Made by a program: the position numbers and the translations under genes
Assembly (NCBI GenBank): GCA_963734125.1
Contig: CAVTGB010000037.1
Span: 1 to 47,278, forward strand
Direction: 5' to 3'
DNA length: 47,278 nucleotides
DNA from: DATARH01 sp963734125
Lineage (GTDB): Bacteria > Pseudomonadota > Alphaproteobacteria > ATCC43930 > CGMCC-115725
Part shown: one piece after another, positions 9,297 through 18,728 of the stretch
Layout of the letters: every line of letters starts with the position of its first letter
Position numbering within the stretch: the stretch's first letter is position 1
Notes under the pieces: model-generated
What the model saw: the letters and a program-made list of their open reading frames with translations, nothing else
What the model was told of the DNA's origin: nothing
Database searches by the model: none

Positions 9297-9677
9297 TCAA
9301 TCGGGCGCGCCGAGGCGGGCAAGCAGGGCTTCGATTTTTTCAAGCAGCCGGGGCAGCTCGATCGGCTTGGTGTCATAGTCGTCGCAGCCGGCCGCCAATG
9401 CCTTGTCGCGATCGCCCGTCATCGCGTGCGCGGTGAGCCCAATCACCGGGATCGCCCGAGTGGCAGCCTCGTTCTTCAGCCGCCGTGTCGCTTCCCAACC
9501 ATCCATCACCGGCAGGCTCATATCCATCAAGATCACATCGGGAATCTCCGAGTGTGCTGCTGCCACCCCCTGCTCGCCGTCGACGGCGATGAAGATCTCA
9601 TAGCCGCGGCGGGCGAGCCGTCGCGACAGCATGTCCCGGTTCATCTCGTTGTCTTCGACGATCAGGATCTTCGCCAT
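9297..9677 (-). CDS. Single-domain response regulator (CheY/DivK-like)
   Basis: A 126-residue receiver domain with no output domain. Visible residues are the acidic pocket Glu8-Asp9 (LIVEDNEMN), phospho-acceptor Asp52 (ILMDMSLPVMDGW), Thr82 (IGLTAHA) and Lys104 (DTKP). The start at ATG 9677 is chosen because the receiver fold begins immediately (MAKILIVEDN); a longer frame upstream overlaps the preceding gene. It lies 10 bp after the hybrid kinase and 13 bp before the cyclase gene, so it is probably co-transcribed and carries phosphate from the kinase to another partner or acts as a phosphate sink. Confidence 0.9.
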   Translation of the reverse strand: MAKILIVEDNEMNRDMLSRRLARRGYEIFIAVDGEQGVAAAHSEIPDVILMDMSLPVMDGWEATRRLKNEAATRAIPVIGLTAHAMTGDRDKALAAGCDDYDTKPIELPRLLEKIEALLARLGAPD

Positions 9678-9687
9678 TTCGCTTCCT

Positions 9688-12600
9688 TCAGCCCGCCGCG
9701 GCTGCATCTTTCGCTCGGGCCAGGTGGAGGCCGACCCGCCGCAATGCGAAGGCGAGATCATCCGCGCCTTTTTCGATGATCTCCCGTGCTCGTCCGGCCA
9801 ACAATTCCCGTTCGGCCGCATCCAGCTGCTTTGCCGTCAGGATCACGATCGGGATCTTCTGCCACTCGCCCCGCTCGGCGATCGCATCGAGGAAGGCAAA
9901 CCCATCCATGCCCGGCATCAGCAAATCGAGAAGGATCAGCGCGGGCGCCGGGTTGTGCGACAGCCAGGCCAGTGCATCGCTGCCGTCGCTCGCCTCGGCA
10001 ATGGCCCAGCCGAGCTTGTCAAGATGACGAGCGACGAGCCGGCGGCTTTCCGGATCGTCGTCAATTGCGAGCACGGTGCCGCCGCCCTGCACATTTTCGC
10101 GGAGCACCGCTGCGAGGCGGGCGCGGTCCACCGGCTTTGTCATGAATTCGGCCGCGCCGAGCGACAGGGCTATGCCGCGGTCGGCGAGCACGGTGACTAT
10201 AATCACCGGAATGTTGCGCAACTCGATATCCGATTTCAGCGCCGCCAGGACGGCCCAGCCATCGAGCCGCGGCATCAATACGTCGAGCGTGATGATGTCG
10301 GGATGGTGCCGGCGCGCTAAGCCAATGGCCGCTTCGCCGTCGCCGGCCTCAATCACTCGGTAGCCTTCTTTGCGCACCGTGGCGGCAAGCAGATTGCGAG
10401 AATTCGGGTCGTCATCGACGACCATGACCAGCGCAGTGTCAGCGGTGGACGGCATCACAGCAGAGGTGGCGGCTTGCTCGGATTTCGCGGTCGAGACCGG
10501 GGGCTGCTGCACCGGCAGGGTGATCGTAAAGGTCGAGCCTGATCCGGGCGCGCTCTCGACATCAATGCGGCCGCCGAGCATCTCGCAGAAATGCTTGGTG
10601 ATCGCCAGGCCGAGGCCAGTGCCGCCGTAGCGGCGCGTCGTCGAGGCATCGGCCTGGCTGAAGGCCTGGAACAACCGCCCAAGCTGCTCGTCGGTCATCC
10701 CGATGCCACTGTCGGTGACGACGAAGGTCAGCTCCTCCTCAGTGGCGCGCAGTTCGAGGGCGATGCGGCCCTCATGGGTGAATTTGGTGGCGTTGCTCAA
10801 CAGATTGAGAAGGCTCTGCTTGAGCTTGGTGCGATCGGTATAGAGCGTGCCGAGCGTCGTCGCGCGGACGATCTCGAACCGGTTACCACCCGCCCCGGCG
10901 AGCGGAGTGACGATCGCGCGCACCTCTTCGACCAGGGCCGCAGCATCCACCTCTTCGAGGTAGAGGTCCATTTTGCCCACCTCGATCTTTGACAGATCGA
11001 GGATGTCGTTGATCAGCTGCAGCAGATGTCGCCCGGCATCGCGTATCTTTTCGAGGTCGGGGAGGAACTGCTCCTGGCGCTCGTCCTCTGCCATCTCGTG
11101 CAACATCTCGCTATAGCCGATCACGGCGTTAAGCGGGGTGCGCAATTCATGGCTCATATTGGCGAGGAACTGCGACTTGTGCTGGCTCGCCTGCCGCAGC
11201 TCCTCGCTCTTGTCGGCGATCTCGCGGAACAGGCGGGCATTCTGGATCGCCAGCACCGATTGCGCCGCCAGCGTCTGCATCAGCCGCACGGTGGGCTCGG
11301 GGAATTCGCCGACGGCGCGGCGCTGCAATATCGTCGCGCCCAGTATCCGGTCGGCGCCGACCAACGGCACAATCAGCACCGAGCGGTAACCGGCGGCGAC
11401 CGCCAGGTCGCGCAGCGGGTTGGGCGGCCGCTCGCGCAGATCGGGAACCTGCAGCGGCGCACGCCGCGCGATCGCCTCACCCATGCCGGTGACGTTTTCC
11501 CCGACATCGAGGTCGCGAACCTCGCGTACCTGCGCCTCGCTGTAGCCGACCGCCTCGACAAAGCGGAACGAGCGCTGTGCCAGGCTGTAGCGGTAGATGA
11601 CGCCGGAATCGGCGCCGGCCAGCGCCACCGAGCGGTTGAGGATCGTCGACAAGACCGCGCGCTGGTCGAGCGTCGAGCTGACCGCCTGTCCGACCTCGCT
11701 GAGCGCCTGCAATTCCTCGACCGAGCGCCCCAATTCGTCGGTGCGCTCGCGCAATTCGTTGAGAAGCCGCGCATTCTCGATCGCGATTACCGCCTGGTCG
11801 GCGAAAACCTTGAGCAGGCTGATTTGCTTGTCGCTGAAGGACCGGCTTTCCTGTCGGGTTATCGTGATCGCGCCGATCGGTTCGCCGTCGCGCAGCATTG
11901 GCACCGAGACGGAGCCGCGCAACCCGGCCTCGATCAAGCCCGGATGGGTGAACTCGCTGTCGGCAGCCAAATCGGGAGCATGCACCACGCCCCGGGTCAG
12001 GATGGCCCGCGCGGTGATGCTGCCTCGGCCGGGCACGAGCGGGAACATGCCGCGGAGGGCGTCGAGTTGGGCGGGCGTCAAACCGTGCTGTGCGGCGAAA
12101 TGAATGAGCGCACCGTCGAACCGGAAAACGACGCCGTTGGCCGCGTCGCACAGTGTCACGGCGGCGGCGGCGATCGCATCGAAGGTCGGTTGCACGTCGG
12201 CCGGCGAGCTTGAGATGACCCGCAGCACCTCGGCCGTCGCGGTCTGGTATTCGAGCGATTCCTGCAGATCGCGGGTGCGCTCGCGCGTCTCGGTAATGAG
12301 GCGCGCGTTCTCCATCGCGATGACCGCCTGCGCCGCGAAATTCTGCAACAGCGCGATCTGCTTGTCACTGAACGGACGCAGCTCGTCGCGGGAAGACGCG
12401 ATCATTCCGAGCAGCTTATCGTCGCGTCGCAGCGGTACGCACAGCAGCGTCCGGGTGCCTGCCACAGCGGCTGCACTGCGCAAGAAGGGAAATTCCTGCT
12501 GCGCCGCATCGACGATCTGAGTGAAGGGTGCGCCCTCGATCAGCGGCCTGGTCGCGGGATTGTTGGAAGCCGAATAGCCTTGGCGCAGTTGATCAGCAAA

Positions 12601-14025
12601 GCTGTCTTCCAAACCGCGTGTTGCGACCGCGCGGAAATTCTCGCCGTCGTAAAGTTCGAGGCTGCCTCGCGCGACACCGCAAAGGCTGTGCGCCTTTTCC
12701 AGCACGGCATCGAGCACCGGGGCAAGTTCGCCGGGCGAGGAGTTTATGACGCCCAGCACCTCGGCGGTCGCGGTTTGCTGCTCCAAGGCCTCGCGCGTCT
12801 CGGTGATGAGCCGCGCGTTCTCCATCGCGATGACCGCCTGCGCCGCGAAATTCTGCAACAGCGCGATCTGCTTGTCGGAGAACGGCCGAACTTCCTGGCG
12901 ATAGATCGTGAAAGCGCCAAGAAGAAGGCTATCCTTGCGAAGCGCGACGACCAGGGACGTGCGCGTCCCTCCCAAATCGACGAAGGCGCGGCGCAAGGGG
13001 TTACCCGACCGGTAGGCGTCCTCATCCTTTGAATCGAGCATGTGAACGAGGTCCTCCCCGGCCAAAAGACGCGCGTGCGCATCCCCCGGTCGGGGCTGGT
13101 CCATTCCGGATGCGAGGTAACCGGCAAGGGCAGGCGGCACACCCGTCTGCGCCGCAGGCGTAAAGCGTTCGCCATCGTAGGTCGCCATGAAACCGAACAC
13201 CGCCTCGCACAGGTGCATTGCCCTTTCGAGCATCGCGTCGAACACCGGGGCAAGGTCGCCGGGCGAAGAGTTGATGACCCCGAGCACTTCTGCGGTCGCG
13301 GTCTGCTGCTCCAAGGCCTCGCGCGTCTCGGTGATCAGCCGCGCGTTCTCCATTGCGATCACCGCCTGCGCCGCGAAGTTCTGCAACAGCGCAATCTGCT
13401 TGTCGGTGAATGCCCGGACTTCCTGGCGATAGGCGGTGATCGCGCCGAGCAGAGTGGCATCCTTGCGCAACGCCACCACCAGCATGGTCCGGGCGCCGCC
13501 AAGCTCGACCACCGCGCGTGCTACAGGGCTATCGCGGTATGCCTCATCGGCGGCAGCGTCAACAAAATGGGCGATGCCAGCTCCGTCGGCGATCTGCATT
13601 AAGCCGCCCCGTCCTCCGGGAAGGGGGCGAAGCGGTCGCCCGGATATGAAGTCGGCATAGGGTCGCGGCACACTTTGCAGGGCGCTGGCGTGAAAGGCCT
13701 CGCCGTCATAGGTCCACAGGACGCCATACGCGGCCTCGCAGAGGCTGTGCGCCTTCTCCAGGATCGCATCGAATACCGGTGCGAGATCGCCGGGCGAGGA
13801 ATTGATGACGCCCAACACCTCGGCGGTCGCGGTCTGTTGGGCCTGAGCCTCGTCGCGCTCGGTGGTGCGCTCGCCGAGTTTGCGCTGGAGATCAGCTATT
13901 ATCTGCCACGGATCATGTGAGGCGCCGTCGGGCATCACAGTCGTCCGCTTACCGCGTCGCGCCACGCCCCCTGCCGCCTGCTTCCCCCGGCCAGCACCCG
14001 CCTTCAGCCGAGAAGGGTCGCTCAT
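9688..14025 (-). CDS. Multi-GAF hybrid sensor histidine kinase with two C-terminal receivers
   Basis: An intact 1445-residue soluble protein with no membrane segment. Five GAF domains lie at about 75-230, 255-405, 425-575, 605-755 and 775-930. They are joined by near-identical helical linkers (LQNFAAQAVIAMENARLITE). The kinase core follows: HisKA with His959 (MSHELRTPLNAVIGYSEML), N box Asn1074/Asn1078 (LLNLLSNATKF), G1 DSGIGM (1105-1110) and G2 GGTGLGL (1134-1140). Two receivers end the protein (Asp1248 in ITLDVLMP; Asp1367 in ILLDLLMP). A short helical tail closes it. The GAF domains should bind small ligands, or a chromophore or redox cofactor, but no Cys typical of bilin attachment stands out. 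Downstream on the same strand are a lone receiver (10 bp) and a cyclase, suggesting a phosphorelay that ends in cAMP production. Confidence 0.95.
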   Translation of the reverse strand: MSDPSRLKAGAGRGKQAAGGVARRGKRTTVMPDGASHDPWQIIADLQRKLGERTTERDEAQAQQTATAEVLGVINSSPGDLAPVFDAILEKAHSLCEAAYGVLWTYDGEAFHASALQSVPRPYADFISGRPLRPLPGGRGGLMQIADGAGIAHFVDAAADEAYRDSPVARAVVELGGARTMLVVALRKDATLLGAITAYRQEVRAFTDKQIALLQNFAAQAVIAMENARLITETREALEQQTATAEVLGVINSSPGDLAPVFDAMLERAMHLCEAVFGFMATYDGERFTPAAQTGVPPALAGYLASGMDQPRPGDAHARLLAGEDLVHMLDSKDEDAYRSGNPLRRAFVDLGGTRTSLVVALRKDSLLLGAFTIYRQEVRPFSDKQIALLQNFAAQAVIAMENARLITETREALEQQTATAEVLGVINSSPGELAPVLDAVLEKAHSLCGVARGSLELYDGENFRAVATRGLEDSFADQLRQGYSASNNPATRPLIEGAPFTQIVDAAQQEFPFLRSAAAVAGTRTLLCVPLRRDDKLLGMIASSRDELRPFSDKQIALLQNFAAQAVIAMENARLITETRERTRDLQESLEYQTATAEVLRVISSSPADVQPTFDAIAAAAVTLCDAANGVVFRFDGALIHFAAQHGLTPAQLDALRGMFPLVPGRGSITARAILTRGVVHAPDLAADSEFTHPGLIEAGLRGSVSVPMLRDGEPIGAITITRQESRSFSDKQISLLKVFADQAVIAIENARLLNELRERTDELGRSVEELQALSEVGQAVSSTLDQRAVLSTILNRSVALAGADSGVIYRYSLAQRSFRFVEAVGYSEAQVREVRDLDVGENVTGMGEAIARRAPLQVPDLRERPPNPLRDLAVAAGYRSVLIVPLVGADRILGATILQRRAVGEFPEPTVRLMQTLAAQSVLAIQNARLFREIADKSEELRQASQHKSQFLANMSHELRTPLNAVIGYSEMLHEMAEDERQEQFLPDLEKIRDAGRHLLQLINDILDLSKIEVGKMDLYLEEVDAAALVEEVRAIVTPLAGAGGNRFEIVRATTLGTLYTDRTKLKQSLLNLLSNATKFTHEGRIALELRATEEELTFVVTDSGIGMTDEQLGRLFQAFSQADASTTRRYGGTGLGLAITKHFCEMLGGRIDVESAPGSGSTFTITLPVQQPPVSTAKSEQAATSAVMPSTADTALVMVVDDDPNSRNLLAATVRKEGYRVIEAGDGEAAIGLARRHHPDIITLDVLMPRLDGWAVLAALKSDIELRNIPVIIVTVLADRGIALSLGAAEFMTKPVDRARLAAVLRENVQGGGTVLAIDDDPESRRLVARHLDKLGWAIAEASDGSDALAWLSHNPAPALILLDLLMPGMDGFAFLDAIAERGEWQKIPIVILTAKQLDAAERELLAGRAREIIEKGADDLAFALRRVGLHLARAKDAAAAG
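12277..13407 (-). repeat. Repeated GAF-linker segment inside the hybrid kinase gene
   Basis: The stretch encoding (F/S)DKQIALLQNFAAQAV and the following helix is repeated with very few changes at 13240-13407, 12715-12882 and, shorter, 12277-12372. The downstream QQTATAEVLGVINSS part is found a further time near residue 63. The strong DNA-level similarity points to recent internal duplication of GAF-plus-linker units or ongoing gene conversion between them. Confidence 0.75.
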
Positions 14026-14121
14026 TGGTGCACCCGGTCAGCGCGGTCGCCCAAACCGTGAATGTATCGCATGCTTCTTTCGCTCAGCGGAAAGGACGCG
14101 ACGGAGGACTATAAGCTCGCC

Positions 14122-14484
14122 ATGGACAACGATATCCCTCTGCCTTTTGAGTTGCCAGCGGTCGCGCGCAAGAAGGTCAGCGCCGCCTTTGATGGCGGAC
14201 GGCTCACGTCCGACGGCGGCGTAATGCTGTTGGCCCAGGCGGAGAGGCGGCTTGGCATTGCCGAGCAACTCGCCCGAGTGATCCCCGATGAGCGCGATGC
14301 GGACCGGGTCACCCATCTGCTGCCCGATATCCTGCGAGCCCGAATCTTCGCCATCGCCCGCGGTTATGCAGACGCCGATGACCTTGACCGGCTGCGTGTC
14401 GATCCGGCCGCTCAAGCTGGCCTGCGGACCTCTACCCGATACCGCCCGGGATTTGTGCTCGCAGCCGACGATCTCTCCCCGCAA
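14122..14484 (+). pseudogene. IS1380-family transposase remnant (N-terminal part)
   Basis: From ATG 14122 the frame reads MDNDIPLPFELP, then AAFDGGRLTSDGGVMLLAQAE and ILRARIFAIARGYADADDL. This is the characteristic N-terminus of IS1380-type DDE transposases. Near 14413 the reading frame shifts: KLACG and LPDTARDLCSQPTIS continue in another frame, and the match ends at about 14484. The catalytic core and the right end of the element are absent. It is a truncated, inactive relic lodged between the 5' end of the hybrid kinase gene and a cyclase gene. Confidence 0.8.
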
Positions 14485-14537
14485 GCAATCCCGACCACTG
14501 CTTGCGTCCGGTTGCCTCGGGAGTGAAGTTCACCGCC

Positions 14538-15814
14538 ATGAGCAACGATCTTCCGGCGAGCGAACCGGCGCAGCCGCGGCCAATCTCGCGCGACCACATT
14601 GTGATCCTCGATGTGGTCACGCGCCCGACCCGAGGACAGACCCAGCTCACGACAGCATCGACGAGATTGCCGAATGGTTGGTTGGCCCGGCCCGCCGCAT
14701 CGACTCGGGGACGGCGAGCTTCGATGAATTCGCCTGGCGTCTCTTGGCGGCGCGGATGCCGCTGCTGCGTGTGACGCTCCACGTCGGCACGATTCACCCG
14801 CAATTCCTCGGCTCGACGATCGTATGGTGGCGCGACACCGGGCAGACCACGCAGGTCATGATCGGACACGAAATCGGCGATGCGATCCCCTATGAGAAAA
14901 ATCCGGTCCGGCGCGTGTGCGAGGGCGGCGAGACATTGCGCCGGCGCCTCGACCTCCCCGACGAACAGCTCGATTTCGATGTGCTGATCGAACTACGCGA
15001 CCGCGGCGGCACCGACTACATGGCATTGCCGATCGTCGGCGCACACGCGATCGATTACATGGTCACGTTCGTCACCGATCGCCCCGGCGGTTTTACGCCG
15101 AAGGAGATTGCCGATCTCACGCGGGTCGCACAGCGGTTGGCCGTTACCGTCGACCGGTACAGCCAATCGTGGATCACCCACAACGTGCTGACCGCCTATC
15201 TGGGCGCGCGAACCGGGCCAAAGGTGCTGACCGGACAGATCCGCCGCGGTACCGGGATCGAATTGACGGCTGTCCTGTGGTCGTCCGATTTGCGCGGATT
15301 CACCGAACGCTCCGACCGGGTGCCGAGCGAGCGGATGATCGCGATCCTCAACGCCCTGTTCGAAACCCAGGCGGCCGCGATCCGCGATCACGGCGGCGAG
15401 ATCCTCAAATTCATCGGCGACGGGATACTCGCGGTGTTCCCGATCGAGGAGGCGGCTTCGGCACCCGACATCGCGCGTGGAGCGGTCGCCGCGGCGCAGG
15501 CGGCGATCGATGCGGTGCGGGGTCTCGTTGACAATCCGGCAATGGTGGATGAACCGCCGCTCGAAATCGTCGTCGCGCTGCATATCGGCACGGTCAACTA
15601 CGGCAATATCGGCGCCGCCGACCGGCTCGATTTCACCGTCATCGGGCCGGCGGTCAACCTCGTCAGCCGGATCGAGGCGGTCGCAAAGGCGCTCGACCAG
15701 CCGATCGTCGTCAGCGACGAGTTGGTGCAGGTTTTGGGGGGCGGGGTGGTCTCGCTCGGCCGGCACCAGCTGCGCGGTCTGGCAACGCCGCGCGAGCTCT
15801 TCGCCCCAATCTAG
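14538..15814 (+). CDS. Class III (IIIb-like) adenylate cyclase with N-terminal sensory region
   Basis: The catalytic half is clear: metal ligands in SSDLRGFTERSD and KFIGDGILAVFP, the purine-specifying Lys in EILKFIGDG, and RLDFTVIGPAVNLVSRIE. In the last motif a Thr replaces the Asp of class IIIa enzymes, the Lys-Thr pair typical of class IIIb (often bicarbonate- or pH-responsive) cyclases. The N-terminal 240 residues include a GAF-like region (ALPIVGAHAIDYMVTFVTD). The likely start is ATG 14538 (MSNDLPASEP), but that frame must shift by one base somewhere in 14600-14650 to join the main frame, which is open from SIDEIAEWLVGPARRID to the stop at 15814. Upstream of the join the main frame has no start codon after the IS1380 relic. 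A one-base error or a real N-terminal break are both possible. Confidence 0.8.
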
Positions 15815-15902
15815 CCGACCGCCGACGCCGACCCGAAGCCGCCGTTCGTGAATGACGACATAAATGGGACGTGATGCCCCACACCTGACCTTGGTCAAAG
15901 GG

Positions 15903-17357
15903 TCAGCCCCGGCGCTGGCTGGGCGGCTCGCGTTCTGCCACGGGTTGCCGCTCCGGATCCAGCTGTGTCCAGATTTCGGCGTCGCGTCCGTAGATGTCGG
16001 GGCGAAATTGCAATCTGCGGTCGCCATCCGCGAACGCGGTCTCGTAGATCACGAACACCGGCACGGGTTGCGGCAGATCGTGTCGGGTGGTGTCGCCCGT
16101 CGCGATCGCTTGATCGATCTCCTCGTCCGGTTGCTGCATCAGGAGCGCAGCCAATTCGCGTGGGTGCTCCACCCGGATGCATCCATGACTGATGCGCCGA
16201 TCCTCGCGGCTGAACAGATTTTTTGACGGAGTGTCGTGCAGGTAGACGTCGAACCGGTTCGCCATCTCGAACATCAGCTGCCCGAGCCCCGAGTTTGGTC
16301 CCGCCAGCTGCTGCAGCCCGCCATTCGGCAGCACGACCATGTTATGCCGCGCCAAGTAATCTGGGTCGTGAAGGGTTTTTGGCATGATCTCGTCGGTGGC
16401 GATGTCCTGCGGGATGTTCCATGGCGGGTTGAACAAAACGCCGTCGATTTTGGCCTGGAACTCCGGGCTCTGATTTCGCAGCTCATCTTGGCCGACAATG
16501 ACCCGCGACGACAAAACCGGCCGATCGTCGCGGTACAGCGCCAGCCGCTCGTCGGCAATATTGACCAATACGCGGTCGGGCGGCAGCCGCCGCGGCAGCC
16601 AGCGTTCGCGTTCGAGGTTCACCTCGATCTCGCGCAAACGGGTCGTCGAAGCCTTGCCGGCCGCGATGCTTGTGTGAAGATTCCGCAAAGCCTGCCGCAG
16701 CAACCGGTAGGTCGGCGTCGTCGGCGCCAGCGCTTCGATCGCCGCCACCGGGTCGGGGCTGTCGACAGCGGCGTCGAGCGCGGCAGCGACATCGATCGGC
16801 TCAGGCATCAAAGTCTCGTCGTCTCTGCGGCGCTCGACCGGCATGACCCCGCGGGCCAGCGCGTCGGCATAGGTTAGGAAGGCGTCCGACAGCAACAGTT
16901 CTCGCTGAAGCGGCGGTAATGTTGGCGACCGCAGCAGATAGGCGTGAAACAGTTGAGGGGCGAGGCCATGCTCGCCGGCGCGCAGCACGGCATTGATCAG
17001 TGAGTTCGCTTGCGCCGGCCGGGTGCTCCATACCGGCTCGAAGCCATGGCGCGCGTAGAAGCGTCGTAGTAATCCGACATGCAGCCGCTTACCGGCGACG
17101 ACCAACTCGGGCCCGCTGTCGAGCAGCTCGCCGAGTTCGGTGTCGGCATCTGTTGCCTTCGGGGCGGGCGGCGCCGGCATGAAGGCTGCCCCGGGCTCGT
17201 GGTTCGCGGCTGGAACTGGCGAGGTGACGGGCGCACATGCTGCGGCGAGAGCGATCGCGCCGCCTGCAATCGGTCCGACGAGTGCCAACCAGCCTCTCGT
17301 CGAGAAGCTGCATGAGGGGAACAAGACAGACTCACCGAAAGCATGATCCCGGCGCAA
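15903..17357 (-). CDS. L,D-transpeptidase (YkuD/YcbB-type), probable lipoprotein
   Basis: A 484-residue periplasmic cell-wall enzyme that makes 3-3 peptidoglycan cross-links or attaches proteins to peptidoglycan. A hydrophobic N-terminus ends in a lipobox-like LAAAC (Cys41). It is followed by a Pro/Ala-rich linker, a scaffold and peptidoglycan-binding region (90-255), and the YkuD domain (260-440). The catalytic site is complete: His374 (VYLHDTP) and the SHGCIRV motif with His391, Cys393 and Arg395. The FNPPWNIP segment is typical of the large YcbB/LdtD subfamily. The next gene upstream on the opposite strand encodes a small lipoprotein. The gene is intact. Confidence 0.92.
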   Translation of the reverse strand: MRRDHAFGESVLFPSCSFSTRGWLALVGPIAGGAIALAAACAPVTSPVPAANHEPGAAFMPAPPAPKATDADTELGELLDSGPELVVAGKRLHVGLLRRFYARHGFEPVWSTRPAQANSLINAVLRAGEHGLAPQLFHAYLLRSPTLPPLQRELLLSDAFLTYADALARGVMPVERRRDDETLMPEPIDVAAALDAAVDSPDPVAAIEALAPTTPTYRLLRQALRNLHTSIAAGKASTTRLREIEVNLERERWLPRRLPPDRVLVNIADERLALYRDDRPVLSSRVIVGQDELRNQSPEFQAKIDGVLFNPPWNIPQDIATDEIMPKTLHDPDYLARHNMVVLPNGGLQQLAGPNSGLGQLMFEMANRFDVYLHDTPSKNLFSREDRRISHGCIRVEHPRELAALLMQQPDEEIDQAIATGDTTRHDLPQPVPVFVIYETAFADGDRRLQFRPDIYGRDAEIWTQLDPERQPVAEREPPSQRRG

Positions 17358-17592
17358 CTCGCGCTGCCGGTGGTGGAGCGATTGTGCCCACCAGAACGAA
17401 ATTTCTTCAAGCAGCAGTAAAAGGAACGTCTTGATTTATCGACAGTCCGGTGAGGCCTACCGTCGCGATCCGCGCGGCGGAGCCGGTTTTGGGCACGGAG
17501 CGGGAACTAGTGACACCTTCCGACGTTGCTCCTCTTGGCAATCGCTTTCCGATTGTCCTATTGTTCGAGTCTCTCAACCGTGGAGGAAGCGG

Positions 17593-17784
17593 ATGTCCGA
17601 CATTGCCGAAAAATTGACCCGCCGCAGGCAATTGCGTAATGCGGTGATGGTTACCTTCCTGGTTTCCGCGGCGCTCCTCGCGGGATGCGCCCCGGTGCCG
17701 CCGCCCCCGCCGCCGCCGCAACCGGTCGCCTATCCGGCTCCCCCGCCTCCGCCTCCGCCTCCGGCTCCGGTCGTCCGCGGGTAA
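17593..17784 (+). CDS. Small proline-rich lipoprotein
   Basis: A 63-residue protein from ATG 17593, preceded by a good ribosome-binding site (GGAGG 8 bases upstream). It has a basic N-terminus, a hydrophobic stretch (VMVTFLVSAALLAGC) with a lipobox at Cys32, and then almost only Pro, Ala, Val and Tyr. The mature chain would be a 30-residue polyproline tether anchored in the membrane, perhaps spanning part of the periplasm. No family assignment. It is divergent from the L,D-transpeptidase gene, which fits a cell-envelope role but does not prove one. Confidence 0.68.
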   Translation: MSDIAEKLTRRRQLRNAVMVTFLVSAALLAGCAPVPPPPPPPQPVAYPAPPPPPPPPAPVVRG

Positions 17785-18358
17785 CCGACGGCGCGGTAAG
17801 GCGCAGGGATCCGATCGTCGAATTATCGACCGAGTGACCTGACCGCCTCCATCGAGAAGAGCGCAGATGAGGTCAGAGAGCGCACAAGCCAAGCACGCCC
17901 GCGCTATCTCCCTCGCCTGCGCCTTACCGGCGGCAACTTAGGTCGCTGTCATGTGCCCGGAATGCACTTTGCCGTTGCAACCTGTCTGGGAGCGGCCGAG
18001 GGCAAGCACGGGCCAGTGACCTTCAGAATTGCTCCTAGGACCTCACGGGGCGCACCGGCTGGGGCCGGGCTTGCTCACGGCTCCGTGAGGCGAGCAGCGA
18101 TCGGTCTTTATGGCCGCAGGCTTGACGCAGGTTCCGTACCTCGCCCTTGCCGGGTCGAAGCGGCAATGGCTGGAATCGGCGCTGAACCGCCGGGACCGCC
18201 GCGCAGGCCACCTGACGGAGTTACCCCAAACCAGACCTTAGGATTGCTTCCGAAGGTCGGTGACAAGCAAGTCTCCGCCGATTCTACGACCAGCGCGCGG
18301 GACCTAGCTTGCTAGGCCCAAAGGGCCGACACCGGCAGACCACGAATTCGGCGGAACC
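17785..18358. other. Intergenic stretch without a convincing gene
   Basis: About 575 bp in which I see no supported gene; a 43-codon plus-strand frame at 18110-18241 lacks a ribosome-binding site. Near the right end, CCTAGC-TT-GCTAGG (18303-18316) forms a perfect 6-bp hairpin with a 2-base loop, about 40 bp before the IS630-derived element. Confidence 0.5.
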
Positions 18359-18728
18359 TAGTGGATCAACGCTGACGAATGATTTCAGCAGGCTCGCGGA
18401 CAAGCGAGTCTGGCCGGATGAAGAGAGGTTTTGGGGTCCGGCTTGGTCCGGGTGACCGGGAGCGGCTGGAGGCCGTGATCGGGTCGGGGAACAGCCCACA
18501 GAAGCCTCGGCCTCCTGGCTTAATGCTGTCGAAAGCTTCTTCGCTAAACTCACCAGGCAGCGATTGAAGCGCGGCGCCTTCAAGGGCATCGTCGATCTCC
18601 AGGCCGCCAACAACCGATACCTCGCCGAAACCAACGACAACCCCAAGCCCTTCAATTGGACCGCCGACCCCGACGCCATCGTCGAAAAGGTGCGTCGCGG
18701 GAAACAGGCGTTAGAGTCGATCCACTAG
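18359..18728 (+). mobile_element. IS630-family deletion derivative (MITE-like), 365 bp, flanked by TA
   Basis: The ends GTGGATCAAC (18361-18370) and GTCGATCCAC (18716-18725) are inverted repeats matching at 9 of 10 positions. They are flanked by TA on both sides (18359-18360 and 18726-18727), the target duplicated by IS630/Tc1 elements. Inside, ATG 18418 begins an IS630 transposase N-terminus (GVRLGPGDRERLEAV, NSPQK). After about 18500 the frame changes and the C-terminal 75 residues of the same transposase follow (SWLNAVESFFAKLTRQ to ALESIH). The stop codon TAG uses the flanking TA. The DDE core is deleted, so it could move only with a transposase supplied in trans. Confidence 0.82.

Noticed and set aside
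11026..12213. A 395-codon plus-strand open frame
   Set aside because: Lies opposite the hybrid kinase gene, whose every domain motif is intact; a typical high-GC antisense shadow.
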